Assembly: GCF_910592395.1 (NCBI RefSeq)
Contig: NC_088317.1
Span: forward strand, 13,146,001-13,210,000
Origin: Lineus longissimus
Taxonomy: Eukaryota > Nemertea > Pilidiophora > Heteronemertea > Lineidae
Direction of reading: 5' to 3'
Length of the DNA: 64,000 bases
This document shows positions 41,517-52,583 of this stretch, piece by piece. Within the stretch, counting starts at the first letter, position 1, and every line of letters starts with the position of its first letter. A program made the position numbers and the translations under genes. The notes below the pieces were generated by a model that ran no database searches, had not been told where the DNA came from, and was given only the letters and a program-made list of their open reading frames with translations.

Positions 41517-41698
41517 CACAGGCATTTGAAATAAAGAGCTCAATATAGCCCCCCCCCCATACGAAACCCCACTGCCACTAACAACACACGTAAAGAATGG
41601 TTGTGCGTGTTGTCAGTGGGGGGTGTTTGTCAGTCGATTGGGGGACTGTGTGTTTTGGGGGAGGGGGGCTATTGGGCTCTTAATTTCAAGTGCCTGTG
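41517..41698. mobile_element. Palindromic MITE, possibly hAT-type
   Basis: A 182-bp element with inverted ends CACAGGCATTTGAAAT and ATTTCAAGTGCCTGTG, and further matching GAGCTC/GAGCCC and poly-C/poly-G blocks inside. It is flanked by GTTGGAG (41510-41516) and GTTGTAG (41699-41705), a 7-bp near-duplication. A centre block GTGTTGTCAGTGGGG pairs with CCCCACTGCCACTAACAACAC. Confidence 0.65.
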
Positions 41699-41974
41699 GT
41701 TGTAGGCGGAAGTCCATGGATGCTTTTATGATCCAGTCTGCTCTATTGCAACGTTTGTTGTATTTTACTGATATTTCACTGATCTTGTGTGGATAACTCA
41801 CGTTCCACCTAGCTGACAGCAATTTTCAAAGAAATGAACCCCAACAAATCTCATGCGTCACCTAATCTTGGATGTAATCATTCATATGAGAGAAAGACCA
41901 CTTTAACAAAGATCATGTTGTGATTAAAAAAATAAATAAAATACTTCTTGGTCTCGATTGAATGTGTTGCTGTA

Positions 41975-42600
41975 GATGAAATCAGTTTAGTTCAACATAA
42001 ATGTATTCATACAGGAGAAACACCATTTGTAGATTAGCAGTGCATAAAGTGACCAAAGATGAACTAAGTCTACTTTGACATGAATGTATTCACATCGGAG
42101 AGAGACTATTGAGACAGGGTGATGGTGAAATCAGTTTAGTTCAACATAAATGTATTCATACAGGAGAAACACCATTTGTAGATTAGCAGTGCATAAAGTG
42201 ACCAAAGATGAACTAAGTCTACTTTGACATGAATGTATTCACATCGGAGAGAGACCATTGAGACAGGGTGATGGTGAAATCAGTTTAGTTCAACATAAAT
42301 GTATTCATACAGGAGAAACACCATTTGTAGATTAGCAGTGCATAAAGTGACCAAAGATGAACTAAGTCTACTTTGACATGAATGTATTCACATCGGAGAG
42401 AGACCATTGAGACAGGGTGATGGTGAAATAAGTTTAGTTCAACATAAATGTATTCATACAGGAGAAACACCATTTGTACATTAGCAGTGCATAAAATGAC
42501 CAAAGATGAACTTAGTCTATATTGACATGAATGTTTTCACATAGGAGAAAGACCATTTAGACGTTAGGAGTGTCGTGTCGAAGGGTTATCAAAGGTGAAA
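41975..42600 (+). repeat. 149-bp satellite made from decayed C2H2 zinc-finger sequence
   Basis: Four near-identical units with a 149-bp period (starts near 41975, 42121, 42270 and 42419), followed by a more diverged part to 42600. In one frame each unit reads H-E-C-I-H-I-GERP and then 'LVQHKCIHTGETPF' followed by a stop: two copies of the finger-linker signature H-x-C-x-H-(T/I)GE(R/T)P with the Cys pair lost. 149 is not a multiple of three, so the array cannot encode a continuous finger protein. Confidence 0.8.
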
Positions 42601-42614
42601 TCAGCCAATTTTAA

Positions 42615-43201
42615 AGGGACACTTAGGTCATGGGGTATGGTGTTTTTCATACAACAAACTGGCTTCCAGTACGGCAGTAGGTCTGCATCGCTTAATCACC
42701 CCCCCCCCCCCCCCCCCAACGCTTGACACAAGTAGCCTCGATTTTGGACAAATAACTGAAGCAGAACAACGATCACAGCAACTGCAGTAGTTTCCTACTC
42801 TGAGCAACAATACGATTTAAATTGTGACAATTGATGTTTTGCCATGGAGCCGGGAAAAAGGTAGATGAAAAGTACTTGAGAATTTGTGGAGTTAAAGCTT
42901 GTTTTTGCCTTGGCTATCCCAGGAGTAAACGTATTTTAAAAATACACGAAGAGAGCGTGTCGAGAAAAACAGGAAAATCAATTTAATCCCTCATGGGTTT
43001 GTCAAGCTTGATAGTGGTGACGCAAACGGATGAGAGTCCGGATGGTAGGTCTATGGCTTCCATAAACGGCCAAAACTGCTTATACACAGGCGAAAACTAT
43101 CATTTAAGATCAGCATTAGTGTGATACCACGTGGCCACGCATAATGGCAAGCACGGGTATGATCAACCAAGCCAGGTGAATCATACGTTCAAGTTGTCCC
43201 T
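42615..43201. mobile_element. MITE with TTAA duplication
   Basis: Begins AGGGACACTTAGG and ends CAAGTTGTCCCT, flanked by TTAA at 42611-42614 and 43202-43205; TTAA duplications are typical of piggyBac and Kolobok elements. Length 587 bp. It splits the zinc-finger-derived repeats. It contains a poly-C tract at about 42700-42717 and a module (42945-43050) repeated at 63500-63610. Confidence 0.7.
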
Positions 43202-43204
43202 TTA

Positions 43205-43360
43205 ACATGAATGTATTCGCACAGGATAAAGTTCATTTGGACATTAGCAGTGAGGAAAAATGAAGAAACCCGTCTAGTTCGACATGATTAAATTCCCATA
43301 GGAAAGAGACCATTTAGACGTTAAGAGTGTCGTAGGGTGATCAAAGGTGAAATCAGTCGA
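43205..43360 (+). repeat. Diverged zinc-finger-derived repeat, continuation
   Basis: After the MITE the sequence resumes with ACATGAATGTATTCGCACAG and later GGAAAGAGACCATTTAGACG, clearly of the same origin as 41975-42600 but more diverged. Confidence 0.6.
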
Positions 43361-43616
43361 TTATAAAGGGACAACTTGGCCATGAGGTATGCTGTTTTTC
43401 ATACCAACTGGCTTCCAGTAGGTCAGGGGACTTTGGCCATCTTCGGGTGACTTCTATCCAAGGTAAGGACACTGTGTCATGTATGATTCACAACTAAATA
43501 TATTCCTCGTACTAGCGTGAATAGTTTTGACGTACATTGAGATGGGAGATCCCCTATTGGTAACTTTGTGCAACTTAATCTTGCCTACCTAGCTGCTGCC
43601 TATAAAGTCCCTTTAA
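43361..43616. mobile_element. Second MITE related to 42615-43201
   Basis: The left end (AAAGGGACAACTTGGCCATG) and following GCTGTTTTTCATACC and ACTGGCTTCCAGTA blocks match 42615 onward; the right end has AAGTCCCTTTAA at about 43605-43616. It is shorter (about 250 bp) and its flanking TTAA is imperfect (TTAT on the left). Confidence 0.5.
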
Positions 43617-43740
43617 AGGGGTACGCCGTTCGTCATTACTTGTGGTCCAGTTCGAAATCAACAGTCACACAATACCGTAGTGCGGTTATTATGAATACGC
43701 ATTTGTTTAAACTGTGACTTGGTATTCACAGTATGCGCGC

Positions 43741-43890
43741 AGACTGGCTTGGTCAATCGAGGCAGACTGGCTTGGTCAATCGAGGCAGACTGGCTTGGTC
43801 AATCGAAGCAAACTGGCTTTGTCAATCGAGGCAGACTGGCTTTGTCAATCGAGGCAGACTGGCTTGGTCAATCGAGGCAGACTGGCTTAG
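43741..43890 (+). repeat. Tandem repeat, 23-bp unit, about 6.5 copies
   Basis: Unit AGACTGGCTTGGTCAATCGA + GGC, with variants GAAGC and TTTGT. Short frames with WSIEAD-type repeats arise from it and are not genes. Confidence 0.95.
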
Positions 43891-44829
43891 CTCCCGAGGG
43901 ATTCCACAGTATTGTTTTTTTATTTTTCTCCGTCTTGTTGAATTCTGATCTCTATTGGGAAGTGACTCTAATGAGACCTTTAGCTCATCTTGCCAAACCA
44001 AGGCGTCCACTCACAATCAGTACCCTGCTCCACCAATTCACGCGAGTGTAGTTGGGAGGGCGCAGTGACAGTAGGCCTTGATGATAGAGAAGTAACAGTT
44101 TAAAGAGCAGTGGACGAGGTTGATCCTGTTCGGCTAAAACCTGTAAACCTTGCATTACCTGGCCAAGGGGCGGAGCTAGCTTTTTTGTCCTGGGGGCAAA
44201 AGTCCCTTGGAGGGGCAAAGACACTATTTTGTCATATTTTCATCCAAAACTTGCGTGAAAACAGGTTTTTCGGAGGCACCTGGGAGCATTTGTCCCCCCC
44301 CCCCCCCGCCCCGCTTCCCCCTCTGCATCTGTGGCCACTGCCAGGAGATCAGAATAGACCTATCTTCTTTATTTTACCTGTTCATGTTCTAGGCCTTCAT
44401 AGACCAGCTGCATTGTTCCTAAAGTAAGCCCATGACTGTGACTGTGAATTGCAAGAAATGAGGGATATTCTGATATCCTGGCAGTAGCCCGAGTATCCTT
44501 GATGAATAAACCAAGATAGCACATAATCGTTAATATTGGGGCAATCAGCTACATATATGCCTATGGCCTCTCCTCTAGTCGCATAGGGCTGAAATATCCG
44601 TTTCTAACAATTGCAAATACACTATTTTGACATTTTTCGGCCAAAACTTTCATGAAAAACCATTACCACATGCCTATCATAAGTTCACTCCATTTTAACC
44701 TATGATGACAGACCGACTGCATGCATACAAGTCTAGTAAAAGGATGGTGTGATGAATGGCATCAAAGGCCTTTATGTCAGGCCTCAGTTGTTGGCTTTAT
44801 TAGTTTTATTTAGTCATAATGCTGAATGT
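43891..44829. other. Unassigned sequence with a poly-C tract
   Basis: No gene found. A segment near 44160-44310 (GGCGGAGCTAGCTTTTTTGT, then a poly-C tract) is related to 44610-44660 by the shared AAATACACTATTTTGACATT/AAGACACTATTTTGTCATAT phrase, suggesting a dispersed repeat. Confidence 0.4.
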
Positions 44830-45550
44830 GTAACTGGTATTTCAGTCATATTATTACATGTTAATTTAGACCTTTGGCTTGAGTGTGTTGAATAGGACTT
44901 TGGTAACTTCAGGACGTTGTGTGATTACTCATGGACATAGACTTATATAACTCTTGGATTCATTAGTTGGAGCTGGACTGGGTGTGGGCAGTTCCAGTCT
45001 GACCTCTGTAGGGAGAAGTTGTACATTGTAGGTGCCGAAATCAATTCCGTTTGACCAACCTTCATTCCTGGTGGAATGTGAACCGGCTGTGTGTCGGAGA
45101 GTCGTGGTGTTATCACCTGTTTATTTCCGTCCAGCCGAGGATTGGAGCGCCTTGGCATGGCTGCCATCGTGTCGGCGAACCGTGAGTTGGCTTTGCGGCC
45201 AAGGTGTCGTCAGATCGTTAATTTGTGAACCAGTTACGTGCTTGGTGGCTACTGGAGTAGCCTTGGACCGACTGCGTGTCGGGACGGACACTGTTGTGTC
45301 GTGTGGTAACGGGCGAGGAGTTCGGAGAGACGTGTGTTACGTGTGTTGTCGGGAGACCGGTGGCAGGTGGAGGAGCTGTTGTAGGGAAGTGACCGCACCT
45401 AGGGAGTGGAGCCCGGAGTGGAGGGAGCTTTGGAACTTTGCTAACGTGTGAACAGACTTTTAGTTGTTGGATTTGATAAGGTGAAATGTTAATTTTGTAA
45501 ATATATTTTTCTTGTTCTTGTTCATTTTTAATACATGGAAATAATTATAC
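44830..45550 (+). repeat. Possible solo LTR or promoter-exon segment
   Basis: CpG-rich relative to its flanks. It has a TATA-like TTATATAACT at 44943, a GC-rich body with several TCGTGT and GTGTCG motifs, and then an abrupt AT-rich end TGTAAATATATTTTTC. The composition change resembles the R-U5 end of a retrotransposon LTR. A 139-residue frame inside (45032-45451) has no recognisable domain. No second copy is in the window. Confidence 0.25.
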
Positions 45551-45564
45551 ATTCAGCAGTCTTT

Positions 45565-45740
45565 TTAGCTCAGCTGACTAAGTCAGCCGAGCTTGTCAAA
45601 TAAGTTGTTCAGTGGCGTCCGTCCATCCATCCATCCATCCATCCATCCATCCATCCATCCATCCATCAATCCATCCGTCCATCCGTTAAACCCATGGTGC
45701 ACATTTTGTAACCGTAAGACCTAGAGACTTCAATTTTGCA
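45565..45740 (+). repeat. Dispersed repeat with (CCAT)n tract
   Basis: GCTCAGCTGACTAAGTCAGC is a near-palindrome followed by a 50-60-bp CCAT microsatellite (about 45622-45680), then CCCATGGTGCACATTTTGTA. The order of blocks (AGCTCA..., GTGGCGTCCGTC, GCACATTTTGTAACC) parallels 38605-38690, so it is probably the same repeat family. Confidence 0.6.
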
Positions 45741-47963
45741 TTTCTGGATACTTCTGGTCAAACTCTAATTTCAAAACAAAATTTGTCGCCATTCGACCTA
45801 CTTCCTGCAAGCGAGAGTGCATGAAGGAAACTGGCCTATATCGGCCTAGGAGCAGCAGAATTAGTCGAAATATGCTCTAATATTAAGATAAAATTCTTGA
45901 AAATCTATTTTATTGAGAAAAAGTTCAAAATTTTAACAGGAGAGGGCGCTACCTGCCTTTTAATTATTTCTGCCGATTCAAATTCCCGCCCGATGACGTC
46001 AGCCATCAATGAAGTCTCCTATTTGCCAGTTCTCAAAACATGGCAGCTACACAACAAAAGCAGTAGCTCCAAGAATAAATCACTGTTCACTTCAGCTTCG
46101 TAATCGATTGTACCCCCACTTTATTGTGTTTTGTGTGGTGTTCCTATTCAATCAACGATGTAAGGCCTTATTGTGTTGGTTTTAATTGAGAAGGTGCATT
46201 ATAAGCGGCGTACGAAATACCGAAGCGGAGACAAAATGGCGGCATGTTGTTTACGCCATGTGCAATAATCTCAATGACACTCAAGTACCCAATTTTCTGC
46301 TTAAAAAGGAGTCTGGTAGGCGATATTATCACTAGTTCGTTTCAGTGGTAGTCATAAGGTCTTTAGGGACTACTTTCAGAAATTAGTTCTTGAAAATTTG
46401 GCCACATTTCTGTGAAAACGATATCGGAAGTGCATGCTCTGTTCGCGATGACATCGCTGATGTATTTTGAAGTGGAGAATTCCCACAGTATGTGCAGTGA
46501 ATCGGCATGATTATGTTCGCCTATTAAGTTTTAGTTCTACGATTCTTTCATGAGTAAAAAGACATTCTAAGCAATACAATAATGTCACTCCCATAAAAAT
46601 TGATTGGAAATTGAGGGAGCTACGGCATTCTGTTCGGCAACTGGCAGCGCTGAAAAAATACATTGCATACTGTACAATACCAAATGGCACATTTTAAAAA
46701 GCGCTCATTGGACAACGTAGGGAATCACCAGAAATGACGTCATCGCTGGTCTAAATAGAAAACTACGGTGGCGCAGTAGAGCACAAGAAAAGGTTTAGCA
46801 TTAACTTCGTCATGCAAGCTTCAGCAACAAAACGATTTCTCATGAATGATTTATTTGATCATCATCAGCTTGTTTCCCCTGATAGATAAAAAATGATTTA
46901 CAATTTCCATCAAAGTTTTCTATTTTGTGTATAGTCACATGTTATTTAACTGGCAAGGAGCCAAGCAGTTTTGAATATTCGCGGGAAAATACTTCGTACT
47001 TGTAAACGAGGCTATGACAATGAGTATCCTCATTCATGGCATAAACTTCATGTTTCGGTTAAGGACTTCAGATGGTTCTCGCCTCTATTGTAACAATATA
47101 TTGGTCGGAGCGCCATGCAGGTATCAGTAGCGAGTCCAGTCCAGGATCCGAGGTTAATCAAATTGTATCAAACAATACTGAGGCTTGCATAATGTTTTGA
47201 GTCATAATCTAACAAATTAAATATTTAAGTTGTGGTCTGTGACTTGACTCTCTGTTGTCATTTTTTATTGTTGGAGGTTTGAAATAAGAGAAATGAGTAA
47301 TATCTATTTATTTTCTATGAGGTTCTATGTGATTCCAGTATTTGTCCAATCAGGAGGAGAAACTTGGAGGGTTGAGAGATTGTGATTAGCATATGAAACG
47401 TTACCATAGATACATGCCATTGTATCTTTGTTTTCTAATGAAATAATGACGCCGTAGATATAATCATAGCATTGATTTTGTAATTTCTGGATTTTTGGCT
47501 GGGTCAGAAACCAAAATGGCGACAGCTAATGTCGGATTGACAGCGTAAATCATGGGAGGCAACATGTCTACATTGTCATTGGTTACGAGTTGCTTATCTG
47601 ACCTTCCCATGATTCGTACTGCTCTGTTTTTCCATGATTTTGCCTCTGGGCAAAAAAGAAAAGATGTCCTGGGTGAGGGCAGCAGAATCCTCGTATGATA
47701 TATGCAAGATGGCTACGGTGTGGGCATTGGTCAGCCGAAAGGTGCATACCACATTTGTGCAGCTCCTCGTGGATAGATGTGATGTATATGATCACTGCAG
47801 TCAGGTTGACCGGGAATTCCAGTTTGTGTTTTTGTTCGGTCTGCTATCAGCTGATGGCGGAATACGCATACTACAACACATAATGGCCTCTAATATTCCC
47901 TCGGTTCCAATGGTTGGCGAGAGCGAATTAGGCGCGATTATTATTTTCGCCTGCGATTTTTAT
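45741..47963. other. Unassigned sequence
   Basis: About 2.2 kb without a recognisable gene or transposon end on either strand. Confidence 0.4.
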
Positions 47964-48629
47964 TCAGTCTGAATTTCTGGTTTCACATGTATACACAGGA
48001 CGACAATCCAATAGCAAGAAAGTTTCATCCATGTTGAAAAAGAATCCCATTGGTATCTGAAACTGTTCAACTACCCCAGCGACATCATTTCTGAATTGCG
48101 CGACTCTAGCTGCGGCGTCTGCAGGGATCGTAGTAGTGTTTTTATTAGTCTTCCGAAAAGAAATGTTCTTTCTCTTCATGAAATCGGTCACCCAACCTGC
48201 TGAGGCGTGGAATTCATGCCGAATCGGTCTAGAACGGACAATTTCATTCCGTCTGTCTTCTGCCAAGTTGTCCAACCACGTTTGGAAAAGATCAAGTGCT
48301 TTTACTTGGCGGTCCGAGACAGACACAACCAGACGCTTTTGCCTTTCACCTACGAACCACTCATGGAGATTAGTTTCTACTTCAGGCCATGTTCCGACAT
48401 GATTTTCTCGTATTTTACGAATTTTACCATTTTTCTCGAACAGTACGGCATCTAGCTCCTCTCGGTCCCATTTCCGAAAGGTGGAGGGCGGAATTCTGTG
48501 ATGATTTGCAAATTCATCACTACTGGCGACTGTCCCGTTCGCCAAGGCCTCTTCACAATCGGTTAGATACCGAATTTTTTCACTGATACCGTTGCTACGT
48601 CGACGCTTTCTTAGCGGTGGTACATCCAT
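47964..48629 (-). pseudogene. pogo/CENP-B-type transposase, N-terminal part only
   Basis: Start chosen at MDVPPLRKRRRSNG (48629), because the upstream in-frame residues are hydrophobic and unlike the family. A first helix-turn-helix-like region (SSDEFANHHRIPPSTFRKWD) is followed by a CENP-B-type DNA-binding region (TWPEVETNLHEWFVGERQKR) and then the start of the DDE domain, PMGFFFNMDETFLLLD, containing the first catalytic Asp. The frame then stops and the rest of the catalytic core is absent from the sequence downstream, so the gene is truncated at about 221 residues. The basic start and this domain order fit pogo/Tigger/Jerky-type proteins, including domesticated ones. Confidence 0.7.
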
Positions 48630-49059
48630 GACAGCACATGTAGGCCTACAGCAAGCCAGAGTGTACAGGCCAAAAATGACATGACAGTAACGGCTTATGA
48701 AGATGACCCAGTAAACGTCAGCTAGGCCTATAAACCTCATCAATTTCATAATGCAATAGTATTGTGAAGAATTCGGAAGACTCGCCCATGACAATTGGCC
48801 TACAATTCCAGGTTACCACTCTGATCTGCATGACATCACAGAGAGTTGGACTTGACCAAGAGTGGTGGTTACCTGCAGGGTTGATCGGACACATTGATTT
48901 TGGTCCTAGGAGTCGCGTGGCCCCTCTACACAATAGAAAAGTAACGCCTATTCAGTACCGCGTGGAGTGGGTGGGTTTACTGGGGTTGTATTGTCTGTCC
49001 TTACAAGATCGAGTCTAGAGTATACACGCACACTCTAGGCCTACTATGGTAGCTGTGCA
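48630..49059. other. Unassigned sequence, probably 5' region of LINE X copy B
   Basis: No gene is recognised. The stretch ends at the ORF1 start of LINE X copy B and may contain its 5' untranslated region; the 5' edge cannot be placed. Confidence 0.35.
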
Positions 49060-50607
49060 TTGTGCACTGACACAGTCATGCCACGATGTGAGGAAAGACC
49101 ACTTGGAGGATGTCCCGGTAAGGTGAATAACTCTACGGTAACGATATGTCAAGGGGACCTTCTCCTTTGCTGTGATTGTAATCTCGCAAGGTTCGGCATG
49201 GATTTACCTACGTCTACATGTACGAATGGAAAACCTGAAGCTGAGACCAGTGGGACCAGCGGGAACGCGAGAGCGCCTACATGTACGATCATTAAACAGC
49301 TGCGGGAAATCAGTGATATTCCGCCAGAGGATATTGACGTTATTTTCGTGGAGTCGCTCCAGAACGTTTATCAATATGCACAGCAGGATATTCAGGACAC
49401 TCTAGGCGAATATGAAATCGAAACCTTAACAAGGATTCACAGGACACTATGTGAGAACATCACCGAGATGTTTCCAGATTTCAAGGCGCAGCAGTGTGAA
49501 TAGGCAAGCCAAACACAAACTCGTATCGGACATTCATGCAATAGGGTACTGTATAGCCAATAAAAAGGTAGCTAGGGAACTAGAAAAATATTCGTGCATA
49601 AACCGCTGATACAGGGAAAAGACAGCACAAGTGACGTAACGGAACTATCCAGGCTACTGAAAGTGGTCAGTACTCTTACGAAACGTCTTGACCAGGTCGA
49701 AAAGGATTTGATTTCGGTAAGGGAGGTTCCGCACCGCCTACGATTACGATTACGATTACGATTTGTGTATGACGTCATCAATTTTTGCAGCAACGTCATC
49801 AGCCCTGAAATCGTCTGCGGCATATTCGGTTCGTTTCTACGACGATGGCGGCTAATCTTCGTAAGTGATAAACGATCATCGAGAACGTCAATTTCATGCA
49901 CTTCCAAAGTATCCTGGGTCACGTTTTTCACAAACAATATATTTTGACTATGCACTCCAGACGTAGGACCTGCAAATTTCATGGCCAAAGCTGTTTTAGA
50001 CCGTCACGACTGCAATGAAATAGGAATGCAAATTCGCTCTGTTCGTGAGCCGTGGGTTTCTCGAATGACATCAAGAGTATTTTTGCGGAACTGAATTTAG
50101 CTGCTTCTCGACGCGATTACGATTACGATTACGTTTTCCGAAATCGTAATCGTAATCGTAATCTTAGGCGGTGCGGAACCTCCCTAATGCGTCGCTTGTG
50201 GAGAAAATGAAATCAATCGAAAATCGAAAGGGACAATATGGCACAGGTGAACAGCAGGATATTAAATATACTAATATATCTGCCGATCCTGCCGACCCGG
50301 AGTCCCAGCATGCTAGTGACGACGTTAACGTCTCTGACGATGCGACATCAGACTCTGAGTCTGAACGACCGCCAACTGCCCCTCTGCCTAAGAGCCCGCT
50401 GAAGGAAGTGTCTGAGGATTCTGAGGAGTCAGGGGCTGATATTCCCGCCACGGAATTTACCTTACCACTCCAGCAGGCTAAAAGGCTTAGACGGAGAGAA
50501 CGTCAGCGCAAGACAAAACCACCAGTGAACGTAACACTGACTGCAAGCACTAAAAATAGTGCTTGTGCTATACCAACCCCACAAATGGTGCATTCGGATG
50601 TTTATGT
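49060..50607 (+). pseudogene. LINE X ORF1, copy B, 5' part
   Basis: Contains an N-terminal Cys-rich zinc-binding region (CEERPLGGCPG...CQGDLLLCCDC) not present in copy A, then a helical domain, NRQAKHKLVSDIHAIGY (matching INRQVKHKMLQDIYAFGF of copy A), a coiled coil (LLKVVSTLTKRLDQVEKDL), an acidic linker and a basic block (AKRLRRRERQRK). Breaks: a shift at about 49497 after KAQQCE, and the MITE at 49721-50184. It stops at the L2 insertion. Confidence 0.65.
49721..50184. mobile_element. MITE with GATTAC-repeat ends, TSD TAA
   Basis: Perfect inverted ends GGGAGGTTCCGCACCGCCTA, followed on each side by four or so tandem CGATTA hexamers, flanked by TAA at 49718-49720 and 50185-50187. Length 464 bp. 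It lies in LINE X ORF1. The interior is open on the minus strand for over 100 codons but resembles no protein I know. Confidence 0.85.
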
Positions 50608-50880
50608 ATAAAGTTCATGTGTAGCACCGAGCAGCAGCTTCTTGGACCTCCTACAAATATCATCAATTTCCAGTGGATATTATGCTCGGATATTACCAGG
50701 ACTTTGCGAAGTGGATTATGAATTCGTTGGGACTATCTAGAATCAACTTGTTCTGAGATGTGGGCCTCACTACTTGTGTTGCCATTACTTCTGGTGGATA
50801 CCAGTTTCTGGACTACGCCATATTGGTCAGCCATACACAGTCCATACAGTGTATGTGTTGGTACACTAAGGCCTGTGAAA

Positions 50881-50975
50881 ATGTATACAAAGGAGGAATT
50901 ATATTCGCTAAGGCCACCCGGTTCTGTGGTGTCAGTTTCGATTCCCTGCTGGTCTAAGCTGAGAGACTATATATA
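50881..50975 (+). pseudogene. L2-like ORF2, N-terminal fragment
   Basis: Begins ATGTATACAAAGGAGG and reads MYTKEELYSLRPPGSVVS, which resembles the lead-in of ORF2 in L2/CR1-like LINEs. It is cut by the minus-strand LINE insertion near 50975. The continuation is at about 51640-51812 (basic region, then THWNARSLAEKK at the endonuclease start). Confidence 0.45.
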
Positions 50976-51296
50976 TATATGTTTATTTCGTACTATTGTA
51001 CAGAGTATTTAAATTGACATGAGTTTACAGAATTTACAGAAAAGAAAAAGAAACACCGTGATTACAAATTAACTCGTACATACAAATTCTAACATCGTCC
51101 TTATCTCGTCCTGTGGTAGTATTTCGTTGCCGTTTTCTAGGCTTTCTAACAACTCACGGGCTTGAGCCGCCACACGTACATCCTCATCTTTAAACTCAGC
51201 CTCACCTATGTTATGGTATCCAACATTAATCGTAAACTTATTAATACGATATTTAAGACAGACTCTAGTAGTGTTCCTACCTAGGCTTGTTGTACC

Positions 51297-51632
51297 CTAA
51301 TACAATATTAGATTCATACATAACATCATGTAATCGTTCCCTGATCTAGTAAGGTTTTCTATGAATCTCAGTAATCGTCTTTCCAATTGAAGCTCAATGG
51401 GACTGTCTCCAATGATTAAAGGAATTAGTTTGTTGTGTGTTCTCATTGGTAACTTCATTATTCGCCTGACGCACTTCCGCCATGCAGTGAAAAAATTCTC
51501 CATGTGTCGACTTCCTATGTCCCACAATTGAAACCCATACATACTCATGCAAAAAGATTTGAACAAAAAATACCGGCTCTCGGCTGAAGCATGCCCAAAA
51601 CGAGCCAAAACCATGTTGGTACGCTTATACAA
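51297..51632 (-). pseudogene. Minus-strand LINE fragment, ORF2 C-terminus
   Basis: An open C-terminal piece of a non-LTR retrotransposon: 'CMSMYGFQLWDIGSRHMENF', then 'AWRKCVRRIMKLPMRTHNKL' and 'IELQLERRLLRFI', the region downstream of the RT domain in CR1/RTE-like LINEs. The minus-strand 3' untranslated part and tail run to about 50978, where a short TATATATATA tract lies. The 5' part is missing, as usual for LINE insertions. No target duplication could be found. It is from a different LINE family from its two neighbours. Confidence 0.65.
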
Positions 51633-52095
51633 GTTGTTTAAATAATATCTGTAATCTCCTTAGACAATATCCACTCCAACGGCGGACTAAGCGGACCAGA
51701 CGAACCAAACGTCATAAACGTGCAGGAAAGCATGTTAATGCTTGTAAGCATTTGACTAAGATCATGAAATTGACTCACTGGAATGCGAGGTCACTTGCGG
51801 AAAAAAAAACCTCAGGGCCCGTATGCACAAAGGTGGTGTAAGTTACCCATGGTTTTAAACCTAAACCTAGGTTAGCTAACCTACTGTTCGTGGTTTAAAG
51901 AAATTGGTATGCACGAAAGGTAGTTTAACTAAACTCGGAATAACAAACCCAAGGATAAAATAAAACATGGTGTATCATTATTCCTTGGTTTAGTGTTAGT
52001 TTTATCACTGGGAAATCTATTTTTAGACATTCCGTGAAAGCTTTCAGGGAAAGAGGTGCTCAGAACCACAGTCAGAGGTCTTACAAACAGCAACA

Positions 52096-52583
52096 ATGAG
52101 TACAAATACATGCAAAAATCAAGGAGATGGAGGTGAAAGTTCCTCAAGAAAACGTTCAAAGAACTGGGATGATGATGAAAAAGATTATCTGCTTGATTCC
52201 ATCAGAGATTATGTAAAAGTAATCGCAGACAAAAAGACAGACGCAGGTATAAATAGAAAGAAAACCACAGCATGGGAAAATGTGCACAGATTATTTGCTA
52301 CAAAGTATGGTGAGTCAAGAAATCAGAAACAGTTGAAAGAACAATGGAAGCAAATGAAATTGACAGCCAAAAAAAACATTTCTGAGTATGAAAAACAAAG
52401 AGCAAAGACCGGTGGTGGCCCACCACCAAAGACGCCCAAAACACTTGACACAGAAATCAAGCTGCTAATTCCATCTGAGTTTAAACAGTTACACAATCCA
52501 TATGATGACGATTATCAGCCCGATGACAACAGGCATTCACAAGAGGTATCCAGTGTTGCTGAAAATGTAGAACCCACTTACAG
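52096..52583 (+). CDS. Harbinger Myb-like DNA-binding protein, exon 1
   Basis: The partner protein of Harbinger transposases, which binds element DNA and brings the transposase to the nucleus. After a short start a trihelical Myb/SANT-type domain is seen: KNWDDDEKDYLLDSIRDYVK, then 'TTAWENVHRLFATKYGESRN' and QLKEQWKQMKLTAKKNISEY, ending in a Pro-rich loop and 'LLIPSEFKQL'. The exon ends at ACAG|GTAAGC (52583/52584). The second exon (53210-53675) continues in frame with a split Ser codon, giving 317 residues in total. No lesions are seen. Confidence 0.8.

Noticed and set aside
43719-44051. A coding region with NRGRLAWSIEAD repeats
   Set aside because: It is a translation of the 23-bp tandem repeat; 23 is not a multiple of three and the peptide changes frame at each unit.
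45032-45451. A 139-residue gene
   Set aside because: No domain is visible and the frame results from CpG-rich, stop-poor sequence; kept only as a possible LTR or promoter segment.
49060-50611. A host PHD-finger gene
   Set aside because: Its second half matches ORF1 of LINE X copy A (INRQ-KHK block and later), and the frame continues after the L2 insertion at 58410, so it is LINE ORF1.
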